From: Varroa destructor
Taxonomy: Eukaryota > Arthropoda > Arachnida > Mesostigmata > Varroidae
DNA length: 64,000 nucleotides
NCBI RefSeq assembly: GCF_002443255.2
Contig: NW_019211457.1
Coordinates: 28,214,220-28,278,219, forward strand
Direction of reading: 5' to 3'
A model generated the notes under the pieces. The model had not been told where the DNA came from. It made no database searches and saw nothing but the letters and a program-made list of their open reading frames with translations. Below are positions 1 to 12,900 of this stretch, piece by piece (within the stretch, counting starts at the first letter, position 1; the number at the start of each line of letters is the position of its first letter). Position numbers and translations under genes: made by a program.

Positions 1-759
1 GCTTGGAATCGTCCACTTCGAGCCAACGTGAAAGTACCCGTTTGGACTGAGAACTTTTCTACGTAGTCTTAAGGGCCTACTGAAGTGCCGCGTAGATCAT
101 CGCACCTCTCTGCATCGTAGTCTTAGATCTCAATCGTAAATTTCATTTGGTTAAGAAATATATGTAACATATTCATATAGCTTTGAATACGGTTTTCTAG
201 GTTTTTAATCTCATTTTTTCACAAAGTATTACTAGAATAAAGTGCCCCGTATTTCCCTTGGACCGTAAGTGTATTAGGTACTTTAGATTGCATTGTTTAC
301 TTTATATCGTATTGTTAACTGCTGTTGCCATCTGAGTGAGCGGTGAAATTAGATAATATAAGAAAGCCAACTAAAATCATCTGCGGAAATGCTGTGATAA
401 TTCATAGAGTATAACACAACGATCTATTTCAATGGTAGGCAGTAAAGAGGCAAATCATGTTGTCCAAAATACACTTCATGTAGTATTAGGTGTTTGTAGA
501 GTTTTATAATTAACTTTTGTAAACATTACGTTTTTGCAAGTCTTTTTAAACAAGAAAGTTGAAGTCAAAAATGTGTGTAGTAATTTGATCAGCTCGAGAC
601 AATGGGCGAAAATTTTCAAAAGAAGATAACCATCATAACAATCTTTGTTATACGAGCTTTAAAATCGATTTTGCATATTTGAAGCTAATGAAATACTTAC
701 GTACGATCACAAATGTAAATATCATGTTCTCAAACCTCGCGTGTTTCTGGTGTTTTTAG
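1..759. other. Upstream or intronic sequence of the Myb/SANT gene
   Basis: Apart from the exon-b duplicate, nothing is recognised here. Because exon a begins inside a codon, this stretch is presumably intron, with the start-codon exon either further left or too short to identify. An ATG at 432 in a modest context opens a short frame but offers no phase-1 donor I trust. Confidence 0.4.
549..645 (+). pseudogene. Decayed partial duplicate of exon b, upstream of exon a
   Basis: Bases 584-642 align without gaps to 1730-1788, the end of exon b plus the first intron bases, at about 80% identity by eye. Most differences are transitions. Translated, the copy reads FDQLETMGENFQKK against FDQLETMDENFRKE. 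The donor GT of the parent is AT in the copy, so it could not splice as the parent does. Further upstream, 550-563 matches 1671-1684 in 13 of 14 positions, with about 25 nt missing between the two blocks. No matching copy of exon a was seen in 1-549. Confidence 0.8.
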
Positions 760-911
760 ATTGGACGAGAACTGATATCGAAAAGATGCTTCAATTATAT
801 TTGACCTCCTGGCCTCAAATGGGTCCGCGAGGAAAATATGACACCCTCAAAGAGCTGTTTACGGCAATTGCTCATGAAATCAATGCTTCGCTTACTTCAA
901 AGCAGGTTCAG
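760..911 (+). CDS. Exon a of the Myb/SANT gene (first half of the DNA-binding domain)
   Basis: The acceptor is a T-rich tract ending in TTTTTAG at 759, and the donor is CAG|GTAAGG at 911/912. The exon starts with the last two bases of a split codon (NAT) followed by TGG, so a further upstream exon ending in phase 1 is required. It encodes WTRTDIEKMLQLYLTSWP followed by a basic loop and a second helix (KYDTLKELFTAIAHEIN), which match helices 1 and 2 of a Myb/SANT-like domain, and it ends in KQVQ. There is no ATG in frame before the conserved tryptophan inside the open stretch, so this is an internal exon. Confidence 0.85.
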
Positions 912-3900
912 GTAAGGACAATAAATATTTTGACATTATAATTGATTTCTGTAAAAAGTATTAATTGAGAGTATATTTTTCGTATCGAAGCAGGCAAATA
1001 TTTGTATGTCCATATCCACAAGGCAATGGACGAATGATGAATAGAATCAAACAAACTGGGTCGCTTCGGTTACCTGTTTAGCAACTAATAGATGTCATGC
1101 CATTGCGCTAATGGGTTCTGAACATAAGTAGGTATTTTAGCTGACAGGCAGAAGCTACCTACTGTGACTTAAATCTACAACTGCATGCTTAATTAAAACA
1201 GTGATGTTTATACATCCTGATCATCAGTATTATCAGTGACAAACAAAAACTAGGCTTGAGCTGTCTCAGTGGCTATTATTTTTGTGAGGACTATAGTATC
1301 AATTACAATTAGGCCAAAGTAGGGGTTTTATTCAAATCAAAATGTTGATGATTCTGTCAAAATTTTAGGGCCACCTAGAGGTGTTTTGTCCGAGCGCTTT
1401 ATGACAAAAGGCATCCCATAATGATTGCAGACATTTGCGTCAGGGGTTTGACAGTGTAAATAATCTATTCTCGTGTTTTAGAGATTTTAACAAAATGGTA
1501 TCAGAGTGTATATAAAAAAAAGCATGATCAATTAATTACACCTTAATATGTTTGTATATGGCCTAAAAATCAATAATAGCAGAGAATTTACTAACGTTTG
1601 ATTACATGAATTTGCTTGATTTTTTACCTTTTCAATTTTTAGGATAAGTTTAACCGACTGAAAAAGATGCACAAGAAAGTTAAATATGAAGATCAGAGCG
1701 GAGGGCGGAAGTTTGCGTACGCAAAGTATTTTGATCAGCTTGAGACAATGGACGAGAACTTTCGAAAGGAGGTAACGGTCATAATAACAAATAATTGAGT
1801 AGCGAAACTAAAAGACCATGTTTCGAGTCTTGTGTCCGATACTGCTTTAGTTAAGCATTGCTCTAGATGGTGGACTTTCAGCACAAAGTGGGGTGTGCCT
1901 ATGCCCTGTTTCGAACCGAGACTATCACGTGTCCATAACTATAGTAAGCACGCAGGTTACTACTGCCTCAGCACGGGACTGAGTTACTATCAGCGGCTCT
2001 TTACAATTTAAATACGACCCTTTCGTGGAATCCATACCTGGAATCCCATCGTCCACGACATCGTGATATAATTCATCACTTAGCGGTAATCCACATTGAT
2101 TGCAAGGAGTATTCGCCTGTCATTTAGTAATTCTTTGCCATACATTACCTTTCCCTTTGGTTCCAACATACGTTTTTCATATATAGAGTATGTGACGGCT
2201 CCTTGTCGGAAGATATATTTTCGTACTATTTACATACATCTTCCTTCAGTAGTTCATTGAATCTGATAAACATTGCAAAGGGTGGAGCAACTGTAGAAGT
2301 TATTTAGCAGAATTTTTTTTACCAATAATTTTTTACAAATAAATCTTCAATTGGAAGTTGTTTAGAAAAATTAAGTTACCAAGTTGGTATTCGTAATCGA
2401 TGAAGCATCATTAAGCCCTGCTACAGCACATTTGACAGTTAAGAATTTTTTTTTAATTTAAGTCAATGTACGGCGTCGTTTTGCTAACATTTCTGCGTGT
2501 ACGAAATAAAGTATATTCAAGGTGGCATTTACTTTTACGTCCCCGTATGTATGTGAAATACTCAGCGTGAAAACAAAAATGCAACCACAGTTGTATTTAG
2601 AAAACGTGTTCTATAAATATCTGCAAAACGTTTTTCTAATTTGTATTTGTTTTAAGGCCTTTGTGACCGTCACACAATGCATTTACTAAAATGATTGACA
2701 CCACTAATTTTATGGGTAATCCAGATGCTAACCCCTTCCGGAGGAAATTCGGGGAATCGTGGAGCTTCTAAAAGCGATCAGTCAGAATCATCAGTGGCAG
2801 CGCCGCCATTTGATGCCGAACAAGCAGCTGAAAGTGCAGCCGCATGGCAGGAGCATGTCCCAGGACAAAGTCCCCCTGGGAGCACAGGTAGGCTCGGTCC
2901 AGGCGAAGAATTCTATTATCTTGATTGTGCCCTCTCAGCACTGCGGACGAGGAAATTGACGCCTGTAGAAGGTGAGTGAAATTACAAGAAAAAAAATACG
3001 CTCGTAATTTTAACGACCATTTCAATGCAAGTGCAAAGCTATATATAACTCATCGAACGACAACAGGTCGTTGTAGAATAACGAAAGCTTTTCAAGCATT
3101 AACGTCTTATCAGTTGCGGTCTGCTTAGTAATAACGTGACCCAACGTGTACAATTCACCATTGTCACAATATAATATAAAAATCATTGGCTATGCGATAT
3201 TTAATCGATAGTGTGTAAGTAAATGAGCTATCTAATATCGAGTTGTTGAAAAAGTAATGAGTGTTTTTATAGCTATATGGCTTTAAGTCACATAACTCCG
3301 GTAACATGAGTCGCGTCAGGTCGCCGTTAGTATCATTCAGAGGCTGCCAGACTTGCAATAGTAATATGCTAAGATTGTTAAAATATTATTATTCAAATTT
3401 AAGACTGAAGATGAGTAAAATTTCTGTAAAAAAATATTTCATTATACTACTTTACCGATAAAAACACAAGTATTTCCCAAAAAAGAAAAATTGTGCTGTT
3501 TCTGGTCAAGATGCGCTATCGGAGGAAGTGGTCCGAAGGTGGTTTTGTCGCTTTCATTCTGGAAATTTCGATGTGAAAGACCCACCTTCACCATTTACAG
3601 AAAAAGCTGATAAAATTGCCGTGAAAGCTAACTAATACGATACGTGAGTAGCCATCATATCATCAAAGAACTAAACATCCGCCATCAAGCAATTCTAAAG
3701 CAACTGAAGAAAACTAGATATAAAAAAAGTTAAATGTCTGGGTGTCACATGAGTTGACGCAAAAGAATCTTCTACCCGGTAGTATTTCTACTAGTGAAAC
3801 TCTACAGAAACGCAATGAAACCCAGCTATTTTTAAGACTTTTGGTCACTAATAGTAGTGAAAAGTGGATCGTAGACGGGAATAATAATATGCAAATAGAG

Positions 3901-6900
3901 AAAAATGTGCTCAGCTGAATGTGACAAAGCCTAGACTGACGCTAAAGAAGGTATGTGCTTAATGGACCTGAGAACGAATCGTGTATTATGAGTTGTTGCT
4001 ACCCGGCAGAATGATTAATTCGAACGGCTACTATCAATAATCAACAAGATTACAACACACCATTGAAAAGGATCGATAGGAATTACTGAATTGAAAAGGC
4101 ATCGTTTTTTGCCATGACAATGCCAGACCGCGCACATTTTTAGCTACCCGGCAAAAATGAAAAAAAACCTAGATGATAAATTGTAATGTATCCGCCGTAA
4201 AGATCGGCTCCTGTACCATGAAGTTATAATCTGTTTTGATCTCTGCAGAACTGTCATCGAAATGTTAATTTAATCTCAATGGAGAAGCGTAAAAATCACT
4301 TTTTATAATATATATATATATATATGTAATAAGGAACCACAGAAGTTGCACCGCGACGAAAGTATGGTGTACCCAGAAAAATGATGGAAGTTCATCGATC
4401 ATGGTCAGTGGTGTATATTTAATTTAGTATTATTATTTTATCATATTAAAAACATTTGCTTCAATTAAAAAGTGATGGAACCGTGTAAGTTCGATCGCTG
4501 TCAGCGTGAGCTATGGGGTAGCGTAATTCTGCATATATGGTAGCGTCACATGGGGTAAGCCGAAATTAGGTCTCATGTAAATAAGTAAACAGCCCACGAA
4601 AGAAAACAGCTCCTGTTTTGCTTTTTATTAAACGATAAAACTTTTTAGAACATGTACGTTTTGACCGTCGCGGTTCGCTCACCAGGTTCAACACATTCAA
4701 TTAAAGTAGATTTACTGTGATCTCAGATGATTTAAAACACAACACAATTGTGCAAGAAAGAAAACTATTGTAATAACAAATGCTAACATTACTCTACGCC
4801 TAGCTTTTAGAATGGCTGGTTGCCAAATAATAACCCGACAATAAATTACTATTACATGCTTAACAAAGACCTGGGAAACGTATATCCACTGAAATTAGGT
4901 AACTTATGAAAGCGTCTCTAAACCTAGCTAATTTGCAATCTCCATCTAGATCATGCCTTGAAAGAAAAATGACGGTTATTTGTTCTATCAGTGTTCCCGT
5001 ATTCACTTATCATGTCAACGTTTGTATAGTGTTTCGTAGTGTAGACATAAGCGCTATAACACAAATAAATTGAGTCCCCAGGTCTATATCCACCTTTAAA
5101 AAAAATAGAAGAAACAGATTAAACGGTTGTTAGTATACCATCTATGTAATTCTGATAATACTGTTATCTCATATATATGTATATATATATAGAAGAGTTC
5201 ATATGTATATATATGAACATTTATAGGTATTTTGTCAGATTTCATGGAACTTTTGTTAAACGATTGAGAGGAAAAAACAACTACGTCGTTTCTCAACTAC
5301 TTTTGCTTGGCCTGAAGATTGTTAAAAGGCGAATAGATAACAGATTACATTTTATAAAAGTCACTGATTTATATTATGAGTGCCTTTAGGGTGATATATA
5401 AGCCACCACATTTTGAACATATGACAAATGGGATGCCGTCGATGCTAATAGAGGAACTGAAAGAACTAAGCTTTCTCAAAGCACGACTCAGCTTAGTAGG
5501 AATGCATGTATCTCTGGCTATATCAAGTTAAACTAACGCATCGTAGTTTCCCACTTGTTGTGCCACGTCTTGTGGCTTTTAAAGAGAAATTTGGACGATT
5601 TTATTGCTGTAACGCATTGCTTGGAAGCAATAATACCATTGACCTCTGCACCACATTGATAATCATTATCCTAGATCAAAATTTACCTTTGTCGTTTAAA
5701 TTCGTCTTGCATCTTATGCTACGTTTCGTGTTAAAGTGCTTGCGGTATCGATCGCCCATTGAGAAAAAAAAAGGACTTTTTCGGTCGAGCTGGTACATTA
5801 TTAATGTACTGATCACTAGTATTAAAGTATTAGCTGAGTAGTTGTTGTGTATTTTTGCCGTTGTTTTTTTCATGTAGTCTACCTCTCATGAAATACTGTT
5901 TCAAACGCTGCACATATGATTGCTGCTCAAGTTGAAATGCAACGCGTCCCTTTGGCAATCCTGGTGCCCGCTCTGCAATCAGGCCAAGTTGACGGCGGGT
6001 AACAACGCCCAGTTTACACAAGGACGGTCCGAGTTCTATCTTGACCTTAGGCGCGCGTTCATTCGCATTAATGTGCGCTTAAAGATTCTCGGATGTCTCT
6101 AAAGTGTCCCCTGAGTAGAAGTTATAGAAAGGAATCGATCCAATGCGTCCTATTGAGATAAATAGCAAAGTTAATGAGGTACAACCAGTTATCCGGATGT
6201 CATAGTGAACAGTCGAAACAACGATTGACCGACCTGTTTTTCTAAAAATAGAGAATCGTGTGCATCAAGTACTATTAGTAAAGTTAATTTTTCCTCGTTA
6301 GATAACCCGGTTACATGCCCGGATGAATCAGTTGTAATTTACGGTCCATTCTTAAGCTGAAATGCTATTACTTGCAACGTTGAAATTATCAGATCGTATC
6401 GAAGGTCAAATGTTGAAATGTTGCACCACTTGAGTAATATATATCTAATAATAAGTACTTGAATGAGTAATACTCGTGACGGTATCTTTACTTTTCGTAT
6501 AAAACTAACTCTAACTTAATAGTTTTTACATAAGTATTAGGATAAATTTCTGACTGACTCACTGACTGCTTGAGCAAGCCAGTTATAATATAACAAGATT
6601 AATTCATAAAGGATCAGGTTAATTTTCAGATTGGATTTTCCGAAAATCCTGACGAATATAAATCACCCGTCGGTGTCACGGCTTTATGGTTAATTTTTGG
6701 TGGCCTATTTTTTTTATTCTTTAGTCTAAGCACACGCATAGGCAGTATCGCGAAATGCAGGCCGGCCCAAACCAACCTTTTGTTAACTTCTATTGCGGTT
6801 GTTCGAGTTCTACGTAAAAGCTTATAAAGGATTATTTTGCTTTCTGACCTGAGTGGCCAACGCTTCGACAAACTCTGTCTATCGTTTGCTTTGCTCTAAA

Positions 6901-9900
6901 TTCTGTGGAGGTCGCTGCTGACTAACTGACACGTTTTTCCAACGATGTCCGACGTCGGAAAATCTGACGATCCCGGCGTGTCCTTTTCGTCACCAATTTT
7001 TTTCGTTAAGAGCTTTGCCCTGAAATAGGAGCGTCAATGTTTAACGCCCGTTACAAGTGTGGCAGCGGTAGTTCAGGGTTATAGAGGAAGTGGAAGCGGA
7101 TTGAGAAGCTCGAGGGAAAATGACACCTGTTGCCTGAGTACCAAGAAATGTGTACCTATACTAAAAGCAGTTGATTTTGGAGACATAAAAATGAACCAGC
7201 CTGAAAGGCAGAAGTGGCAATACAGAAAGGTAAAACAACCTAAAATAAAAATAATCAGCCAATTCCACTACGGGTCAGAGCTTGGTGTTTCATTGTTGCA
7301 TATGTTCTTAAAAACATTGTAAAAGGCGTTCAGTTTAAAGACAAACAGATAAACAGCGGTCAGAGCAAAAAAATTTAATTACTTAGAAAGTCTACTGACA
7401 AACGACGAAGGATGTTTGAACAAACAAAATTGTATTTGTGCTGAGTTTAAATACTTTCTATATCCAGAAACAAGCACAAATGTCTGGAGGTATGAGCTCA
7501 TTAGTAATCGCTCGTAGGTGCATAGAAAAATTAAAATTTTTGCTTAAAATTCCTAGGCCACTGACTTATGTTTTCTTAGTATTAATGATTTCTGAGACAA
7601 TAACGAGAGATAAGTATTTTCGGGCGCAGTATGATTCTGTTGGCCATTATAAACAAATAAGTTGAATGCAACACTTCCTTGTTCCAAAAAAACATTGATT
7701 CTCGTATAATACCGTAAGCGACCACAAAGCAGTAGCGACTGCCACGCTATTGATACCTATAACGCTCATATAAAGTGCGACAGGTATCTATTGTCTTCAA
7801 GGATGTCATTAGTACGAATGTACATGTTATGCAGTCTGCACAAAAATACGAATTATTTCTGGACTCTTAAAGGATAATGAAGCTTTTTGCTACGCAGAAC
7901 CAATAGTAATGTTTTATCAGTATTATAGGTAGCGTTCGTTGTTTTACCGTTGTCTGAAACGATTACAGAGGGTGATCACGCAAAGATAGCTTAAATACGA
8001 AGTCTGTAATTGGCGGAACTCAGGGGGATGTTGAAAATTATTTATGCGGTAGAAAGGCACTTGAGAAGATACTTGTGTATACAAAGTGTGCATGTATGAG
8101 TATACCCAATGCTATCGGAACGACTGTCATCTCATCCACCTCGGAAAACAAGAAGTTTTAACCTTGAAACAGTTCGTCGATCTTATAGAGAATTTAGGGT
8201 GATCTTGTCTGGATAGCTGAACGGCGCGATTGTAAAGAACGTATTATTTGCTCCGTCAAAATATCTTAAATTTACCTCAAATCTTTGTGGGTTTTTTTCT
8301 ATATTTTAATAAGTAAATGGTCGAGCTATCTATGGTGATTATCAGGTGCAACTAAATAATTATGTGTTGTGTGAGGTTGTTTAGAAAGCGAAGGTTCTTT
8401 TGCCTTGTTGTTTCATTTTTATAATTTTTCGATTATCCCATTAATATACCATTAAAGTATATTAGGCCTTGTCATATCTGCTGTCACCGTCTTATGCCGG
8501 CCACAAAATTTTAAATTGCAATATTATCGCATTTTAAATTGCGGCTTCGAACATGGGAATGCATCTGGTAACAAAGAAAAAATGCATTTTCGACAACCGA
8601 AGTGACCGAAGCGATCCGAGATAGGTCGTCTGGGTACGGCAAAGGTTTTAGTGTTAAAAGGTGCTAGTCGAAAGCGATTTCTGAACTGAAAAACAGCATT
8701 TTTAACCTAAAAACACATTGAGTATGATAAGGATCTCCGTAAGCCACTCGTGAAGGGGGTTATTGTTAGATGAGGGTTTGTTACAGTATCGTTATGCGTT
8801 GTAAAGTTCTTTAGATCGCTTTTAACATACGGTAGATATCGTAACTACCGTGATTTTTTATTCCACATACTTATATTTTTTGAACGAAACGACGGCAGTA
8901 GCCTCGTAAGGTAGTGAAAACTGTGTGACGCTATTACACTCGATTATGAAAACCTGAAACATAATAGACAGAGGCAGCTATTTTTTTTTAATCAACACAA
9001 TATTAGTAAAAATTTTATAAACGGTTGACAATGCCAAATTTGAGTTCATATCATCAAAAATTGACTTGACGAATCAAGGAAACGCAAGAAATTCCGAGAG
9101 AAATTTAGGAAATCTAAAAATGATTTTGTCAGGGTCTGCGGCCGCGGGAACCGTGGCTAATGTTAATAAACGGGTCGTAGCACTTATTACATACTTCAGA
9201 AACCATTGCTCACGTTCTACATGGCTTAATCGCAGGAACATCATGTGAATGGTCACATTCTGTCGACTTTTGATTGTCTCGCGTGTTAGGTCTGCAGCGT
9301 TTGTGCTCGAAAGTGGACGCGTGAGGCCTGTCGTGAAGTTGTTCAAAAGACAGCTCATTTACATCAACTACCCATCTTATGGACGCTCAACAGGTTGCCT
9401 GCAACCGCCGCTCAGTATTAACCAATAACGGTATTAGTTGTAATAGTATTAGAACTTAAAGTATGATGCATTCAGCCTAAAGAGGCAAGTTCATTAAGCA
9501 ATGTGTAAGTTCACACAAATCGTCCTGCTAACTTTTTTTTATTGTGTCGTTATGATGCCGATCAGTGCTAACACTTCATGTGCTTAAGTAGCTGTCATAA
9601 ATTATAAATACCTTCGTCAGTATTTGTATGTTCCTTGTAACAATTTCATTGAATCGCGTAAAAACTAATAATAACCAGAAGGAACAGATTATCTATCGAC
9701 TCAGCAGTGATGTGTGTAAACTGTGCTCAGTTATAATGACGGATGCTGATTAGAAAAAAAATTTGTATCCATTTACCATGATAAAATCAAAATCGTTTTC
9801 GTTTTGTACTCGAACTCCAAAAGGTTAATTGGGTGCTAAATAACAGACGAGATATCTAGTTGATATCTGTTCATGTACTTAACAATAGGACGTAACACAT

Positions 9901-12900
9901 ATTTATCTTCTGTGGTATTTAGCTTATGATGCCTTAGAATTTGCTACTTAAAATGGTAATTTCAGCTTTGAACGCAACTGTCTTTTTCATTGTTTGAATT
10001 AACGAGTTTGTTACGTCTAACGTGAGATCACTAACCGCCCATGATGGAATAGTTTATATTCCAGTGCTTCTTGTCAGTTTTGCTTCTTTCTAGGTTCGTT
10101 GTTTAGTTATTAAGGTAGCATGGGTTTCATTAGTAACTACTATTGCTATAACGTTCCCATTACCGACCTGGTCTTAGGCCAGTGCACAATCCCTTGGCGC
10201 TGCCGCAGCCCAGTTTATGAGATAGCGCAAAAAGTCTTGCCATAAATTTGTAGAAGGTCGTTCTTCTATCTTTAAACGTGTTCTGCTAAAACACGCAAAC
10301 ATTCATACAGGATGAAGTTTCTGAATGGTGAAAGCTGTAAGCAAATTAAATGCCGACTCTAGCTCACATCTATTGAATGGTTAAGTCGATAGATATATGA
10401 ACGCAAAGTGAACCTGCGGGCAGCCTGCGTACCTTGAGACAAATAAAAAAAAAAATATCTTTGTGAGAGGAGTTCAGTCAACGAATTAGCCAACCGAATT
10501 AGCGATATGTACCCCTTTCTTTCGAAAGCAAATGTTAGAACTGCTTATCGTCAGACTGCGCAAGCCCTTTGACAAAGCCTGCGGCTAGAGCTTTAGCTGT
10601 AAGATCAGAAATAGACGGAAGCTAGCAAACACGAAGGAAACGTGGGATTCTCTTAACACAATTGGATTCAACTGGAGTATATACAGGTAAAGGGAGAACT
10701 GTAATAGTGACTACCTAGTCAGCATCATAGATAGTACAGTTGACAATAAATCACGAAACAACGGTCACCAACAATATGTTGTGACCTATTATTTGTACGT
10801 GTCCTATAAATGCTATACGTATGTTGCAAGCTTGTTAATAAAAAAAAGTGCCGCAGAAGGAGTTCAGTTCAAGCCTCGCCTCATTTATGAAATTCTACAA
10901 CTTTTTTGTTTTTTTTTTTTAATTAATTTCTCACAACACAAGCAAGTTGATGTCGAATTAAAACGTTGGAGCCGATATATTATAGAATAAATTGCGGTGG
11001 CTTGCGTTGTTGGCTACCTTACTGGACCGTTAGGCTTAGTAGGTGCCAGTCTTGCGTTACAGAATATATTTTATTCAAATATTTCTTCGTATATTCAAGA
11101 TCCAAGTCAATGCCGACCCCTATCATCTCTATAAGCTTGTGAGCTTCTAGTCTAGTCTTCATATTGTTTAATCCAACCCGCTTAAATGCCCAGAAAAGTC
11201 GAACCATGAGGAGCCCAAAGGCCTTGCCGACGCCCGTTGATCTCTATCCGATGTTGATCGTTAAACATTTAAATCCCACCACCCTTATCGTTATACCGTT
11301 GTGGCAAACTTTTGAAGCCCTACGTTCGTCAAATCATTCGTGCAATGTTTGCCCCGGCAAGTCTTGATCGTATTATAACGGCCCATCTGCAGTCTCCTCT
11401 CTATCTCCACTGTCTTGCTTGTTAGTTTGCATTCTTATTATAGAATCAGAGACATTAACGCGCGTGTGATTGAGAAGCCAACGTCACGCCCCAGACTGCG
11501 GTGTTACCGTGTTTGTGACACGGTTCTAAGTGACAGTTGAGGCCGGTGTTTATTAAAATGTAGACACAAACCGGCCGACTGCACTTGACGAATGCGTTGG
11601 CGTCGTCAGCCAACAGCCGAACAAAGGATCTTTCATCTATAACATTCAGATCCGCGTAGCATTTTACCAATCTAAGAACGACGGCAGAAGCGCGCAGTCT
11701 CATCGCCCAAGTTTTTGGACTTGTACCAAAGTACGAGCGGAACATATGAGGAACGTGTTTCACATCTTGGCGTTGGGGGTTCGTGTTACGTAAGTTCGAT
11801 TGTGTGTATGAGATACGTGAAATATATTTGAAAATTCATGCGCTGGTACTTTGTGCAGTCTTACAGAGTATACGGGTGATACAATAGAAAAAAATAGCAA
11901 ACATTCATCTTTGGATCCTGATGGAACTGCTCGAAAACTAATGAGCCTATTCGAGTTTATCGGAATATTATGAAATTACAATTTTCATTATACAATATGC
12001 ATAGACCCCTATAGAAGCCATAAGAATAGAGGTGTTCTATGTAGAGAATCGGGTGATATTTCAAACGTGTTTAAATACTTCTGAGAACCTCCACTAAGAA
12101 GGGGACGTATAAAGGTTCTTAGGAGACTGAATGGCCGGTTGTTGACCGATCGCCTTAGTTCCTGAATTGGATTAGGTCGTTTAGGTTTTAGCAGAAGCGT
12201 CAAAAGTATTTCATCCCACACATTCCAGAACTGAAGACTTTCAAATGGATTATTGCGTAATATGTTTTGGCTAAATTCAGCATCTCTTATGTAGTATATT
12301 TCGTTACTTCTCAAACTCAATTCAAAATCATTTCAATCGAATTTACTTTTATATTGGGCGTGGAATATAATCTTCGCTCAATTCTGTTGTTATTAAACCC
12401 TATGTATCGTTTAAGGTGGGAAGGGATGACATACATTTTCAGACTTATCGTCTTATACAAGCAGTCAGTTTCAAATTTAAGCGCTCATGTGATGTTCTCG
12501 CCACAATTCCGACATTCTCTTGAAAAAAAATCTGTCAGCTGCGTCTGCTACAGGTAAACAGGTCAATGTGGCACTATGACATTCGCGCTGAATCGGTGAC
12601 GATGCCCGTCAATTAAAATGGCCGAATTTTAAAGGGCGAATTGTTGCCGCATATCTTACATGTCGAATCAAGTACAATATATCTCTTCACGTGGAATAAG
12701 ATACAAGATAGATAAGACCCACAAATATCTCTCGGAGATGTATACGTCCACGAAGATGTCAGAGAAGGAAAAGAAAGCAGGGCTGTAGTCTCACCGATTT
12801 GTGTAAATAAAAAGTCATTGTTAGCACCATGCACAAAGATGCAAACAATTCGATAATGACGATTTCGGATCTCTAATTTTTTCGTAATCTGCAAGGGAGC

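Noticed and set aside
2692..2770. Alternative reading of exon c from ATG at 2692 (MIDTTNFMGNPDANPFRRKF)
   Set aside because: It stops after 26 codons and is out of frame with exons b and d. The phase-0 reading continues for 82 codons and fits both junctions.
7059..7210. Possible extra + strand exon in the large intron, ending at AAG|GTAAAA
   Set aside because: It would enter in phase 1 but leave in phase 0, which is incompatible with exon d. The direct c-to-d junction already gives a continuous helix.
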